Positions 47,603-57,142 are shown, numbered from the stretch's first letter. The stretch: DNA of 64,000 nucleotides from Oceanospirillum beijerinckii DSM 7166 (GCF_000422425.1 NZ_AULT01000005.1:62001-126000); one strand, 5' to 3'. Notes: generated by a model not told the origin, from the sequence alone. Numbers and translations are program-made.

Positions 47603-48547
47603 ATGTCGCAATTCTCTCAACCCGTAAGCCTAGCTCAACCCGTAAACGCATCGCAGCAGGCAGAGTTTAAACAAGGCCTGTGGTTTGCACTGGCAGCCTA
47701 CGGTCTTTGGGGGCTGACGCCGGTTTACTTTAAGCAGTTAGAAGGAATCACACCTTTTGAGGTGCTGACCCACCGGGTGCTCTGGTCTGTGGTGTTTGTG
47801 TCTGTTCTGGTGATTTTCAGCCGTAAGCTACCGGCTGTAATCGCCATTATTCGCCAGCCCAAGTTGCTGCTGGGTTTGATCTGTACCGCAGGGATTATCT
47901 CGATCAACTGGCTGACCTTTATCTGGGCCATCGGTGAACACCGTATTCTGGAAACCAGCCTGGGTTATTTTATGAACCCACTGGTGAGTATCTTCCTGGG
48001 CATGATTTTTCTGTCTGAGCGGCTAAGGCCGCTGCAATGGTTGGCATTAAGTCTGGCGGGATTAGGTGTAGCGTATCAGCTTATTCTGCATGGCAGCTTG
48101 CCCTGGGTCGCACTGGTTCTGGCCTTTAGTTTTGGTTTCTATGGTTTGCTTAGGAAAAAGATCCCCGTGGATGCTATTTCTGGCCTGTTGATTGAGACGG
48201 TGATTATGCTACCGGCAGCACTGGTCTATCTGTTCTGGTTAGCTCAAGCGGGAGAGCTGGGTTTTGGCCATATCACTTTAAAACTGGATCTGTTGCTGGT
48301 CGCGGCAGGCCTGGTCACCAGCTTGCCACTGCTGTTTTTTGCCGCATCGGCCAGACGCTTAAGCCTGACCATGATCGGCTTTATGCAATATCTGGCCCCC
48401 AGTATCACCTTTGCCTTAGCGGTTACCCTATATGGTGAAACGCTGGATAGCAGCAAACTGATTACCTTTAGCCTGATCTGGCTGGCGTTGATTTTGTTTA
48501 GCCTGGAAGGATTTTGGTTTCAGAAGAAAAAACCTATTTGTTCTTAG
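47603..48547 (+). CDS. rarD: RarD, EamA-family transporter
   Basis: The 314-aa membrane protein has ten helices in two EamA repeats. RarD-type sequence is evident at the start of the domain (GLWFALAAYGLWGLTPVYFKQL), in LTHRVLWS and in WAIGEHRILETSLGYFMNPL. RarD was originally linked to chloramphenicol sensitivity; its substrate is not settled. About 25 extra residues precede the first helix. It starts two bases after the Gate-domain gene, and its 3' end overlaps the convergent comF gene by 14 bp. Confidence 0.9.
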   Translation: MSQFSQPVSLAQPVNASQQAEFKQGLWFALAAYGLWGLTPVYFKQLEGITPFEVLTHRVLWSVVFVSVLVIFSRKLPAVIAIIRQPKLLLGLICTAGIISINWLTFIWAIGEHRILETSLGYFMNPLVSIFLGMIFLSERLRPLQWLALSLAGLGVAYQLILHGSLPWVALVLAFSFGFYGLLRKKIPVDAISGLLIETVIMLPAALVYLFWLAQAGELGFGHITLKLDLLLVAAGLVTSLPLLFFAASARRLSLTMIGFMQYLAPSITFALAVTLYGETLDSSKLITFSLIWLALILFSLEGFWFQKKKPICS

Positions 48548-49430
48548 CATCTGTTGAGTGATAAGGCGTTCGGGCCAGTGTCCAGATATACACGGCCTGT
48601 GCGCCACTATCCCTTAACAGTTGCGCGATTACACCTGCTGTCGCACCCGTTGTCATCACATCATCGACCACGGCGATGGTCTGTTGCTCCACAGAACCGG
48701 TGAGAGCAAAGCTTCCAGACAGGTTTTTCAGTCGGGCCTGACGGTCCAGGGTATGTTGTGGACTGGTGGCGACCACTTTTTTACAGAGTTTTGGATTAAA
48801 GGGTCGTTTGAGTGTCTTGGAAACTTCGTCTGCTAACAAGGCCGCAGGATTAAAACCCCGATTAAAGCTGAGCTTTTTATGGCTAGGGACCGCAATAATC
48901 TGATCCGGTAGCGTGTGCGGCTGAGTCTGGTAGTGTTGCGCCAGATAATCGGCCATCAATCTAGCCAATAAGCGACCGTAGATCAGTTGCCGATCCTGTT
49001 TAAAGCGATTAACAAAGCGATCCAGTGGGTAAGCATAAAGATAGGGCGATAGCGTTTTAATATAGGGCGGTTGATCCTGTTGGCAGCTGGCGCAGGTTAA
49101 AGTCGCAGAGGCTTTAATCGTCGAGGTGTTGATCGTCGTGGGGCTGATAAAAGAAGTGTTTTCTGAGAATGCTTGACCCTTATGCCAGGCATCAGGATGG
49201 TTCATAACAGAAGATGTAAGTGCGGGTGATGGCGGCGATAAAGGCAGGCCAAAAGGCAAAGGAATGGCGCATTGCTGGCAGGCGTGATGATTCAGGGTCA
49301 GGCTTTTTTGGCAATCTTCACATAAAGGCAGATCCTGCTGTGCCGGAGCCAGACACCCCAGGCAGCGACCGGATAACAGTCGGTGCTGGAATAAGCCTAT
49401 CCCATTTTTTAACAGTTTTTTGACGACCAT
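48534..49430 (-). CDS. comF: ComF-family phosphoribosyltransferase-like protein
   Basis: The 298-aa protein has N-terminal zinc-ribbon cysteines (CLGC, CEDC, CQQC and a later CASC) and a C-terminal phosphoribosyltransferase domain with IAVVDDVMTTGATAG. ComF helps process incoming single-stranded DNA in natural transformation. The protein is longer than usual (about 230-240 aa) because of a Ser/Thr-rich insertion of about 50 residues between the third and fourth Cys pairs (about 65-112). In many gammaproteobacteria comF lies beside bioB, as here, divergently. Confidence 0.88.
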   Translation of the reverse strand: MVVKKLLKNGIGLFQHRLLSGRCLGCLAPAQQDLPLCEDCQKSLTLNHHACQQCAIPLPFGLPLSPPSPALTSSVMNHPDAWHKGQAFSENTSFISPTTINTSTIKASATLTCASCQQDQPPYIKTLSPYLYAYPLDRFVNRFKQDRQLIYGRLLARLMADYLAQHYQTQPHTLPDQIIAVPSHKKLSFNRGFNPAALLADEVSKTLKRPFNPKLCKKVVATSPQHTLDRQARLKNLSGSFALTGSVEQQTIAVVDDVMTTGATAGVIAQLLRDSGAQAVYIWTLARTPYHSTDAKNK

Positions 49431-49598
49431 GTCTTATTTCATCCTATGAATATCAATCGCTTAGGTTGTTATCCCGTCTGGGATAAATGCCTTCTGCGAT
49501 ATATGCTTATCTCGACAAAGAAAATGATTATAAACATATCTTTGAGTTGCATATTAACCCTTTTTTCCTTGAGGTTGCAATTATGCTACGGATCAGGT

Positions 49599-49652
49599 GT
49601 GTAAACCTTAAAATAGTTTTCTGGTTGACACTGGGCTTTGCCCGGTTATTAT
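49599..49652 (+). promoter_or_regulatory. bioB promoter with overlapping BirA operator
   Basis: GTGTAAACC-N15-GGTTGACAC (49599-49631) has the arms and spacing of a BirA box, with one position breaking perfect symmetry. Its right arm contains the -35 box TTGACA (49625-49630). A -10 box TATTAT follows after 16 bp (49647-49652). Holo-BirA bound here would block RNA polymerase when biotin is plentiful. Confidence 0.88.
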
Positions 49653-49695
49653 GCTGAGCAATCCTAGAATAAGATAAGTTGCTACAGGAATTTCC

Positions 49696-50796
49696 ATGAC
49701 CGTATCTAGCGCACCTCGTCACGACTGGACTTTGGAAGAGGTTCAGGCCCTGTTTGATCTGCCAATGAACGACCTGCTGTTCAAAGCACACTCCATCCAT
49801 CGTGAGAACTTTGATCCTAATGCGGTTCAAGTCAGTACGCTGCTGTCGATTAAAACCGGTGCTTGCCCGGAAGATTGTAAGTACTGCCCTCAGTCCGGCC
49901 ACTACAACACCGGCCTGGAAAAAGAGCAGCTGATGGAAGTACGTAAGGTTCTGGAGCAGGCGAAAGCCGCGAAAGAAACCGGTGCCAGCCGTTTCTGTAT
50001 GGGCGCTGCCTGGAAATCACCCAACAAAAAGACCCTGCCTGCCGTTATTGAGATGGTCAAAGGCGTAAAAGCCATGGGTCTGGAAACCTGTATGACCCTG
50101 GGTATGCTGGATAAGGATCAGGCACAACAACTGTCTGATGCGGGCCTGGACTACTACAACCACAATTTGGACACTTCACCTGAGTTCTACGACCAGATTA
50201 TTACCACCCGTACCTATCAGGATCGTCTGGATACCCTGTCTCACGTGCGTGATGCCGGTATGAAGATCTGTTCCGGTGGTATTCTGGGGATGGGTGAGCA
50301 GGAATCTGATCGCGCCAAGATGCTGATTCAGCTGTCCAACCTGAATCCACACCCTGAGAGTGTGCCGATCAATATGCTGGTTAAGGTTGAAGGTACGCCA
50401 CTGGATCAGGTGGAAGATCTGGACCCGTTGGACTTTGTCCGCGCCATCGCGGTTGCACGCATTATGATGCCGCAATCCCACGTGCGTCTGTCAGCCGGTC
50501 GTGAGGAGATGACCGATGAGATGCAGGCGATGACCTTCTTCGCCGGTGCGAACTCCATCTTCTACGGTGAGCGTCTGCTGACGACCGCCAACCCGCAGGC
50601 GAACAAAGACCGTGAACTGTTCCAGCGTCTGGGTATTCACCCAGAGCGTCGTGAAGTACCGGTAGATGATTCCGTGCATGAAGCCGCGCTGAAAGAGGCG
50701 ATTCAGGAAAACGAAGTGGGTAGTCTGTTCTACGATGCCACCACGCCGGTTTCCACTGAAGGTCGCGAGCGTAAACCTTGCGGTCTGGTAGTGTAA
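49696..50796 (+). CDS. bioB: Biotin synthase
   Basis: The 366-aa radical SAM enzyme inserts sulfur into dethiobiotin. The CxxxCxxC motif CPEDCKYC supplies Cys57, Cys61 and Cys64 for the [4Fe-4S] cluster. Other typical segments are [27 protein letters not shown] and SAGREEM, the last carrying the [2Fe-2S] Arg ligand. The ATG has AGGAA upstream. It is the first gene of bioBFHCD, under the BirA-overlapped promoter. A hairpin and a shortened repeat element separate it from bioF (228 bp). Confidence 0.98.
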   Translation: MTVSSAPRHDWTLEEVQALFDLPMNDLLFKAHSIHRENFDPNAVQVSTLLSIKTGACPEDCKYCPQSGHYNTGLEKEQLMEVRKVLEQAKAAKETGASRFCMGAAWKSPNKKTLPAVIEMVKGVKAMGLETCMTLGMLDKDQAQQLSDAGLDYYNHNLDTSPEFYDQIITTRTYQDRLDTLSHVRDAGMKICSGGILGMGEQESDRAKMLIQLSNLNPHPESVPINMLVKVEGTPLDQVEDLDPLDFVRAIAVARIMMPQSHVRLSAGREEMTDEMQAMTFFAGANSIFYGERLLTTANPQANKDRELFQRLGIHPERREVPVDDSVHEAALKEAIQENEVGSLFYDATTPVSTEGRERKPCGLVV

Positions 50797-50817
50797 GTAC
50801 ACGCTATTTTGTTTGAT

Positions 50818-50854
50818 AAACGACCGGTCAACTCTAAGAGTTCACCGGTCGTTT
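50818..50854 (+). terminator. Hairpin between bioB and bioF
   Basis: AAACGACCGGT pairs perfectly with ACCGGTCGTTT, with an additional inner ACTC/GAGT pair. Only three T residues end the stem and none follow, so it may attenuate or stabilise the bioB message rather than fully terminate. Confidence 0.6.
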
Positions 50855-50878
50855 GCTGTCTGCCCCACGTTTTTATTT

Positions 50879-50966
50879 ATACCCGTCAGGATAAACGATT
50901 GTAGGTTGGAAAAGCCGTAAGGCGCCTTCCGACAATCATCAGGTATCCGACTGATTGGGAATAGCT
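50879..50966 (+). repeat. MITE/REP-like repeat, copy 7 (internally deleted)
   Basis: The left half is intact (ATACCCGTCAGGATAAACG ... AAGGCGCCTTCCGACAATC), but the right arm is missing except for an end-like GGGAATAGC. It lies inside the biotin gene cluster, between bioB and bioF. Confidence 0.75.
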
Positions 50967-51024
50967 AATAACGGATTGGAAATGACATCGGTCTGAAAAC
51001 AGCCTCTAGGATCTGCGAGAAACT

Positions 51025-52221
51025 ATGTCTGCCTTTGACAGTCTGCAAGACGCCCTTGAACAGCGTAAACAGGATCACCTGTATCGTAGCCGCCGTACTT
51101 TGAATGCGGCCCAGCAACCGGAAACCCTGATTGATGATAAGCCGATGTTGGCGTTCTGCAGCAATGACTATTTGGGGCTGGCCAATGATCCCAGAGTGAT
51201 CGAACGTTTCCAGCAGGCAGCGAGCATTTATGGTGTCGGCAGTGGTGCGTCCCATTTGGTCAATGGTCACAGTGCGGAACACCATGCGCTGGAAGAAGAG
51301 TTAGCGGCATTTACCGGGCGTGATCGTGCCCTGCTGTTCTCGACGGGATATATGGCCAATCTGGGCTGCATCGGTGCCCTGGTGGATAAGCCGGATGCGG
51401 TGTTTGAGGATAAGCTCAACCATGCGTCTTTATTGGACGGTGGTTTAAGCTCCGGCGCGCGTTTTCAGCGCTATCTGCATAACGATGTTGAAAGCCTAGA
51501 TAAACGTCTGAGTAAAGACCGGAGTAAAGACCGGAGCCGTCGCCGTTTAGTGGTCACCGATGGTGTATTCAGCATGGATGGTGATTGTGCACCTATGACA
51601 GAGCTGGTTGAGTGCTGTGCCAAACACGATGCCTGGCTGATGGTGGATGATGCCCACGGCCTGGGTTGTCTGGGTGAAACAGGCTTAGGTCTGACCGAAG
51701 GTTTTGATCAGTCTCAGGTGCAGGTGCTGATGGGCACGTTAGGCAAGGGCTTTGGTACCAGTGGTGCCTTTGTTGCTGGTAGCGAAACCCTGATCGAAAC
51801 CCTGATCCAGTTTGCCCGTCCTTATATCTACACCACCGCGATTCCACCGGCCGTGGCAGCGGCGACCCGTGCCAGCCTGCAAATTGTGCAGCAGGAACCG
51901 GAGCGTCGTGAACATCTGCAGCAGCTGATTCAACATTTCCGAAGCGAAGCTCAGGCGATGGGCTTAACCCTGATGGATTCACCGACGCCGATTCAACCGA
52001 TTTTGATTGGTAGCGAAGCGGAAACTTTGGCCTGGAGTCAGGCGCTGGAAGCACAAGGCATTCTGGTAACCGCAATTCGTCCACCAACCGTACCAAAAGG
52101 CACCGCACGTTTAAGAATCACCTTCAGTGCCAGTCATACTCAGTCGCAGCTGGAGCGTTTATTAACGGCTCTGCAACAGATTGTGCAGCAACGAGGTCTG
52201 CCAGAGGCAGTTGAGTTATGA
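51025..52221 (+). CDS. bioF: 8-amino-7-oxononanoate synthase
   Basis: The 398-aa PLP enzyme condenses pimeloyl-ACP/CoA with alanine. Family landmarks are [46 protein letters not shown] and the PLP-lysine segment [12 protein letters not shown]. An in-frame 12-bp tandem duplication (51511-51534) gives SKDRSKDRS in a surface loop. The stop overlaps the bioH start by four bases (ATGA). Confidence 0.97.
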   Translation: MSAFDSLQDALEQRKQDHLYRSRRTLNAAQQPETLIDDKPMLAFCSNDYLGLANDPRVIERFQQAASIYGVGSGASHLVNGHSAEHHALEEELAAFTGRDRALLFSTGYMANLGCIGALVDKPDAVFEDKLNHASLLDGGLSSGARFQRYLHNDVESLDKRLSKDRSKDRSRRRLVVTDGVFSMDGDCAPMTELVECCAKHDAWLMVDDAHGLGCLGETGLGLTEGFDQSQVQVLMGTLGKGFGTSGAFVAGSETLIETLIQFARPYIYTTAIPPAVAAATRASLQIVQQEPERREHLQQLIQHFRSEAQAMGLTLMDSPTPIQPILIGSEAETLAWSQALEAQGILVTAIRPPTVPKGTARLRITFSASHTQSQLERLLTALQQIVQQRGLPEAVEL

Positions 52222-53174
52222 GTGCTTCAATAGCAACAGTCGATAAAGAAAACGTTCCCGCAAACAGCAAGCCTGTAGGGAGAGGTACAGAAGTGTCAGG
52301 TCAGCTAAAACCTCTGGTGTTGTTGCATGGCTGGGGTGCCAGTCCTGCAGTCTGGCAGCCGCTGATTGAGGTGCTGAATACCCGTTGTCCTGAACTGGAG
52401 ATTATTAATCTGTCCTGGCCCGGTTATGGGGATGAGCCAGCGTTGGCAGAGGCCGATAATCTTAATGAATTAGCTGAAGTTATGCTGCCAAAACTACCGC
52501 TGGATGCCCATTGGTTGGGCTGGTCCTTAGGGGGTAATCTGGTGCTATGGTTGGCGGAGCTTGTCGCTCAGCAAAGCCCATCGAATAAACAGACTGCAGC
52601 GAGCCAGGCTATAGAGAATCAAACCACAGAGAACGAAGCCGCTCAATTTCACACTGGTCAGCTGATTATGCTGGGCAGTAATGCCAGTTTTGCTCAACGT
52701 GAACATTGGCCTGAAGCGCTGTCTGCTGACGTATTAGAGCAGTTCCGCCAAGGTTTTGATCAAGCCCCGGAAAAGACCCTGAAGCGCTTTCATGGCCTGC
52801 AGATGCAGGGTGAAAGTGACCTTAGAGGCTGCAAAAAAGCTTTTACTGCCTTGGTGGGTAAAGAGATGCCTGCGGACAATGCAACTCTGGCGGCAGGTCT
52901 GAAGTGGCTGGCTGAACTTGATCTGACCAAGTTGGATCTGACTGAGCTGAACCTGACTGAGCAGGAGCTGAGCGAGAGCGCCCAGTCTCAGCTGTTGCGT
53001 TTACATTGGTTACTGGGAGAGCATGATCCTCTGGTGCCGGTTGCTGTCGCAGAGCAACTACCGGGGCAGGTTGAGGTATTGAGTGATTGTGGTCATTTGC
53101 CGATGCTGACTCAAAGCGAAGTTCTGGCGGAACATCTGCTAAGGATTATTAAGGCGGCAGATGATGAGCAGTAA
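52218..53174 (+). CDS. bioH: Pimeloyl-[ACP] methyl ester esterase BioH
   Basis: The 318-aa alpha/beta hydrolase removes the methyl group that disguises the pimeloyl precursor. The core is seen in [15 protein letters not shown], the nucleophile elbow [10 protein letters not shown], the acid region [11 protein letters not shown] and the His in [11 protein letters not shown]. It is longer than E. coli BioH (256 aa) because of about 28 extra N-terminal residues and two polar insertions (about 117-140 and 233-255). The second contains an imperfect LDLTE-type repeat. It overlaps bioF by 4 bp and bioC by 14 bp, implying translational coupling. Confidence 0.93.
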   Translation: MSASIATVDKENVPANSKPVGRGTEVSGQLKPLVLLHGWGASPAVWQPLIEVLNTRCPELEIINLSWPGYGDEPALAEADNLNELAEVMLPKLPLDAHWLGWSLGGNLVLWLAELVAQQSPSNKQTAASQAIENQTTENEAAQFHTGQLIMLGSNASFAQREHWPEALSADVLEQFRQGFDQAPEKTLKRFHGLQMQGESDLRGCKKAFTALVGKEMPADNATLAAGLKWLAELDLTKLDLTELNLTEQELSESAQSQLLRLHWLLGEHDPLVPVAVAEQLPGQVEVLSDCGHLPMLTQSEVLAEHLLRIIKAADDEQ

Positions 53175-53961
53175 ACAGATTTCAAACGGCAAGGTGATCG
53201 ATAAAAGCCGTGTGGCTAAAGCGTTCAGTTCTGCAGCAGGTCAGTATGATCAGTTGGCGGAAGCGCAGAAACGTATTGCGGGTCGTCTGTTGTCTCATTG
53301 TCCACAGGCAGATTCAGTGCTGGATATCGGTTGTGGTACCGGTTATTGGACCCGTAAGTTAAGGGATCACTGCCAGGCATCTCAGGTGTATGGTCTGGAT
53401 CTGGCACCGGGTATGTTGTCTTATGCTCAGCAACAGCCGGGTAGTCAGGGTATTGATTGGCTCTGTGCCGATGCAGAAGCGTTGCCGTTAGAACCTGCAA
53501 GTCTGGATCTGATTTTCTCCAGTTTGGCGATTCAATGGTGTAATGACTATCACCGGCTGTTTTCCGGTATTTATAACAGCCTGAAATCCGGTGGACAGGC
53601 CTTTATCTGCACGCTACTGCCCGGCACTCTGGATGAGCTCAAACAAAGCTGGGCCACTGTTGATGATGCAGAGCATGTGAATAATTTTGTCGGTCTGGAA
53701 AGCCTGGCTGAAGCGATTCAGAGTCAAGGCTTAGAGATCAGCCAAAGCGAAAGCTATACCGAAACCCTGTATTACCCAGATCTCAGAGGCGTCATTGACT
53801 CGATCAAGGGCATCGGCGCACACCACGTACAGGGTGAAAACCATCTCACCGGGCGTAAAGCCATTATCAAGCTGAAACAGGCTTACGAGGGTTTTAGAGT
53901 TGAGCAGGGCTTGCCGGTGAGTTATCAGGTGCTGGAACTGCAGTTAAAGCGTCCTGAGTAG
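53161..53961 (+). CDS. bioC: Malonyl-[ACP] O-methyltransferase BioC
   Basis: The 266-aa SAM-dependent methyltransferase starts biotin synthesis by methylating malonyl-ACP. Typical features are VAKAFSSAAGQYDQLAEAQ at the N-terminus, the SAM motif VLDIGCGTGYWT, the acidic LDLAPGML and LIFSSLAIQWC. It overlaps bioH by 14 bp. Two adjacent ATG codons are possible starts. With BioH it forms the disguised-ester route to pimeloyl-ACP. Confidence 0.95.
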   Translation: MMSSKQISNGKVIDKSRVAKAFSSAAGQYDQLAEAQKRIAGRLLSHCPQADSVLDIGCGTGYWTRKLRDHCQASQVYGLDLAPGMLSYAQQQPGSQGIDWLCADAEALPLEPASLDLIFSSLAIQWCNDYHRLFSGIYNSLKSGGQAFICTLLPGTLDELKQSWATVDDAEHVNNFVGLESLAEAIQSQGLEISQSESYTETLYYPDLRGVIDSIKGIGAHHVQGENHLTGRKAIIKLKQAYEGFRVEQGLPVSYQVLELQLKRPE

Positions 53962-53980
53962 AGCGGAGTTAAGACATTTC

Positions 53981-54712
53981 ATGAAAAGAAAAGCGATGAA
54001 AACCTATTTTGTCACCGGAACCGATACCGACGCCGGTAAAACCTTTGTTAGTGCCACCCTGCTGCATAAAGCCGGTCAGATGGGCTATAAAACCCTGGCC
54101 CATAAGCCAGTGGCTGCGGGTTGTGAACAGACTGATGAAGGTCTGAGAAACAGTGATGCTACGACTCTGATGGCGGCAATGAATGAAGAGCTGGATTACG
54201 AGCTGGTGAATCCTATTGCCCTGGAGCCACCTATCGCGCCCCATATTGCTGCTGCGGAAAAAGGCATGCAGCTGTCGGTATCCCGTTTAAACGGTTTTGC
54301 CCGTGGCATGATGATGGCAAAAGGCGACTTGCTGTTGATCGAGGGTGCCGGTGGCTGGCGTGTGCCGCTGGGCCCAAGAGAAACTCTGGCCGATCTGGCG
54401 ATTAGCCTGAAACAGCCGGTAATTCTGGTGGTCGGTATGAAGCTGGGTTGTATCAGCCATGCGTTGCTGACTGCGGAAGCGATCAAGCGTGATGGTTTGG
54501 AGCTGGCCGGTTGGGTCGCCAATCAGATTGACCCTGATATGAATCGCTATAAAGAGAATCTGGCGACACTGCATCAGATGATCCCAGCGCCTCTGTTGGC
54601 CGAGATTCCGAATATTGAAGGTTCCAGTTGGGAGCAGGCCGCAGATCATTTCCCGGAAGGTGCGGTGAAGTATCTATTGGGAGAAGAGCAAGGCAGCGAA
54701 GAGCAGGCTTAA
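53981..54712 (+). CDS. bioD: Dethiobiotin synthetase BioD
   Basis: The 243-aa ATP-dependent carboxylase closes the ureido ring. The P-loop TGTDTDAGKT, the KPVAAGCEQT segment, IEGAGGWRVPL and the later GWVANQIDPDM match the family. A second ATG five codons in (53996) would give MKTYFVTGTDTDAG, closer to E. coli BioD; the upstream ribosome sites are weak for both. It is the last gene of bioBFHCD. The aminotransferase bioA that completes the pathway is not in this window. Confidence 0.95.
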   Translation: MKRKAMKTYFVTGTDTDAGKTFVSATLLHKAGQMGYKTLAHKPVAAGCEQTDEGLRNSDATTLMAAMNEELDYELVNPIALEPPIAPHIAAAEKGMQLSVSRLNGFARGMMMAKGDLLLIEGAGGWRVPLGPRETLADLAISLKQPVILVVGMKLGCISHALLTAEAIKRDGLELAGWVANQIDPDMNRYKENLATLHQMIPAPLLAEIPNIEGSSWEQAADHFPEGAVKYLLGEEQGSEEQA

Positions 54713-54783
54713 GCTGACTGGGTACTGTTAAGAGGTGATCAAGCAGTACTAACCTGACAGCAAAAGTAGTAGGCCCGCTATTT

Positions 54784-54924
54784 ATACCAAACCAGATAAG
54801 TTGTTGTGGGTCGGAAAAGCCACAAGGCGCCTTCCGACAATCATCCGGTATCGGAGTCCGTGTCGGATGGCGCTTCGCTTATCCAACCTACTCTGATATC
54901 AAGAAACTTATCGGGGAATGGTAT
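54784..54924 (+). repeat. MITE/REP-like palindromic repeat, copy 8
   Basis: A full copy (141 bp) runs from ATACCAAACCAGATAAG to CGGGGAATGGTAT. It separates the biotin cluster from the DUF1826-folE2 unit and ends about 50 bp before the Zur-like box. Confidence 0.9.
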
Positions 54925-54972
54925 AAGTTGGCGGTTCTGGTGATCCTGGTATTGGTGGAAAAGCAATATTTT

Positions 54973-54985
54973 GTTATGTTGTAAC
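54973..54985. promoter_or_regulatory. Zur-like operator
   Basis: GTTATGTTGTAAC matches the core of the gammaproteobacterial Zur consensus GTTATANTATAAC at 10 of 12 defined positions, with exact spacing. It lies 25 bp before the GTG start of the DUF1826 gene. The family content of this operon (DUF1826, folE2) is typical of Zur regulons. Confidence 0.65.
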
Positions 54986-55009
54986 GTCTCTGTATTGAGG
55001 TATAACACC

Positions 55010-55771
55010 GTGACTGCTTTAAACAACATAATAAAACCTGAGGCGCAACAGGCCCCTTTTTGCTCAGCTACAAACTCATCGATCACCCGCCAGTTGGCAG
55101 GTGATCTGAGTCAGCACTGCTTTACTTTGCGTCATAGGCCAAAACAAGAGGCCTATCAGCTGGATAATGATCCTCTGGTATTGGCCAATATTTATGACGC
55201 TGAAGTGCGTCTCACCTGCTGGCAGCGTGATCTGGATGCTAATAGCCTGGCTTATGTGAACTGGTTGCTGGAGCGAGGGCGTTTGTTACCGCTGCGTTTA
55301 GTGGCTTCTCCTGAAACGTTAACCGAACACCTGATGCAGGACTTGCCGGATCATCCTAATAGAAACGACTTTATCAAGGATGTGGTTTATCTGGCCGATA
55401 TGTTTGCCTGTCTGTTTGGTCTGGAAGAAGTGGGTGTGCGCCTGTCACTACTAAAAGAAGCGATGTGTCCGCGTTTCCATGTGGATCGTATTGGTGCACG
55501 TATGGTGTGTACCTATGCCGGTAGTGCGACACAGTGGCTGCCTAATGAGGTGGTGGATCGCAGCAAATTAGGTCGGGGTAGTAATGGTCTGGATGATCAT
55601 GAGTCTGGTTTATACCCTGCAGAAACAATACCAAACCAAATGAGGGCTGGTGACGTAATAATAATGAAGGGAGATACCTGGCCGGAACAGGAAGGACAAG
55701 GTCTGGTGCATCGATCCCCGGCTTGTACACCACAAGCGCCGCGTTTGTTTTTAAGTATGGATGTGATGTAA
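55010..55771 (+). CDS. DUF1826 protein of the zinc-limitation response
   Basis: The protein is about 253 aa. The recognised family segments are LRHRPKQEAYQLDNDPLVL, LADMFACLFGLEEVGVRL and the conserved metal-site-like MCPRFHVDRIGARMVCTY. A further conserved C-terminal part is AGDVIIMKGDTWPE and GLVHRSPAC. The Cys/His/Asp content and 2-oxoglutarate-dioxygenase-like HVD suggest metal binding, but the reaction is not known. I choose GTG 55010 (GAGG nine bases upstream), because the longer frame starting at 54971 would lie inside the Zur-like box. folE2 follows 50 bp later. Confidence 0.85.
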   Translation: MTALNNIIKPEAQQAPFCSATNSSITRQLAGDLSQHCFTLRHRPKQEAYQLDNDPLVLANIYDAEVRLTCWQRDLDANSLAYVNWLLERGRLLPLRLVASPETLTEHLMQDLPDHPNRNDFIKDVVYLADMFACLFGLEEVGVRLSLLKEAMCPRFHVDRIGARMVCTYAGSATQWLPNEVVDRSKLGRGSNGLDDHESGLYPAETIPNQMRAGDVIIMKGDTWPEQEGQGLVHRSPACTPQAPRLFLSMDVM

Positions 55772-55821
55772 GCCTATCACCTGTTACTGCCAGGTGATCG
55801 ATTAATATACGGAAAACCTTA

Positions 55822-56823
55822 ATGAACTCTATTTTATCTCCGGTTGAGACTCAGAAAACTGCATCTGAGCCTAAAGTGATGCCGGATGTGGCTGCAACGG
55901 AGCGGCCACAGGTTACAGGTGCGCTGGATTGGGTAGGCATGGCAGGTATTGCCTTACCGCTGCGTATACAGGATTCGCTTCAGGGTGAGAAGTTGTGCCA
56001 GGGTCAGGCACAAACTTATGTCAGTCTGGATCAACCGGAAACTAAAGGCATTCATATGTCACGCCTGTACTTGTTGTTGGAGGAGTTTTGCCAGCAGCAG
56101 GCATTGCAGCCACAAGCGTTACAAACTTTGCTACAGCAGCAGCTGATCAGCCATGAAGGTTTAAGCGAGCAAAGCGGTATTCGTTTTAATTTTGATCTCT
56201 ATCTGCAGCGCTCAGCACTGAAAAGTGATAGCTCGGGCTGGAAAGCTTATCCGATCACGTTGAAGGTGAAGCAAAAGACGGCTCAGCCTGAAACAGGCGA
56301 ATCGGCAGCCACTGAGATCGAGTTAACAGTAACCGTGGCGTATTCCAGTACTTGTCCTTGTTCTGCTTCCCTGTCGCGTCAGCTACTGGAGCAGGCGATG
56401 CAGGACGCCTTTGCTGGGCAGGAGCAAGTGAGTAAATCGGAGCTGTCTGAATGGTTGTTATCCAAGCAAGGTTCGATTGCAACACCTCGTAGCCAGCGTT
56501 CTCTGGCTACGGTGACGGTACGTCTTGATGCACAACTGCAAACACTGCCAGTGACTGAACTGATTGATCAGATTGAAGGTGCGTTACAGACGCCGGTACA
56601 GACCGCAGTGAAGCGTCAGGATGAGCAGGAGTTTGCCCGCTTAAACGGTCAGAACCTGATGTTCTGTGAAGATGCCGCACGCCGGATTCGTCAGGGGCTG
56701 TTAAATCAGGAGATCTATCAGGATTTCTGTCTGAAGGTTGAGCACTTGGAAAGCCTGCACGCCCATGATGCGGTGGCGTTTGCCAGCAAGGGCGTTAAAG
56801 GTGGTCTAAGGGCTGACTTTTGA
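55822..56823 (+). CDS. folE2: GTP cyclohydrolase FolE2 (type IB)
   Basis: The 333-aa enzyme makes 7,8-dihydroneopterin triphosphate for folate (and queuosine) synthesis without strict need for zinc, replacing the zinc enzyme FolE when zinc is scarce. Landmarks are LDWVGMAGIALPLRI at the N-terminus, the active-site YSSTCPCSASLSRQL and MFCEDAARRIRQGL. It follows the DUF1826 gene by 50 bp and shares the Zur-like box. The start has GGAA upstream. Confidence 0.93.
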   Translation: MNSILSPVETQKTASEPKVMPDVAATERPQVTGALDWVGMAGIALPLRIQDSLQGEKLCQGQAQTYVSLDQPETKGIHMSRLYLLLEEFCQQQALQPQALQTLLQQQLISHEGLSEQSGIRFNFDLYLQRSALKSDSSGWKAYPITLKVKQKTAQPETGESAATEIELTVTVAYSSTCPCSASLSRQLLEQAMQDAFAGQEQVSKSELSEWLLSKQGSIATPRSQRSLATVTVRLDAQLQTLPVTELIDQIEGALQTPVQTAVKRQDEQEFARLNGQNLMFCEDAARRIRQGLLNQEIYQDFCLKVEHLESLHAHDAVAFASKGVKGGLRADF

Positions 56824-57016
56824 TTATTTAAGTCAGAAATTAAAGGACTATAATAAACCGGGTTGTGTCGATGACTCGGTTTATTGTAAGGGGCACGCTG
56901 ACATAAAAGTGCTTCAACAGTCTTCGTCCAACAGTTGAAGAGTGAAGTATTATGCTATAGAGAAGCCTTTGTGTGAGTGCTTATTATAGTTTTTACTTGG
57001 AGTTTATTGATCCCTC

Positions 57017-57044
57017 TTGACGTGCAGAAAAAATGCTATAAAAT
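57017..57044 (+). promoter_or_regulatory. Promoter of the tRNA-Leu pair
   Basis: TTGACG (57017-57022), a 16-bp spacer and TAAAAT (57039-57044) are followed by a GC-rich discriminator (ACGCCCCC), typical of growth-rate- and stringently regulated stable-RNA promoters. The first tRNA begins 14 bp after the -10 box. Confidence 0.75.
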
Positions 57045-57057
57045 ACGCCCCCGTGCT

Positions 57058-57142
<85 letters not shown>

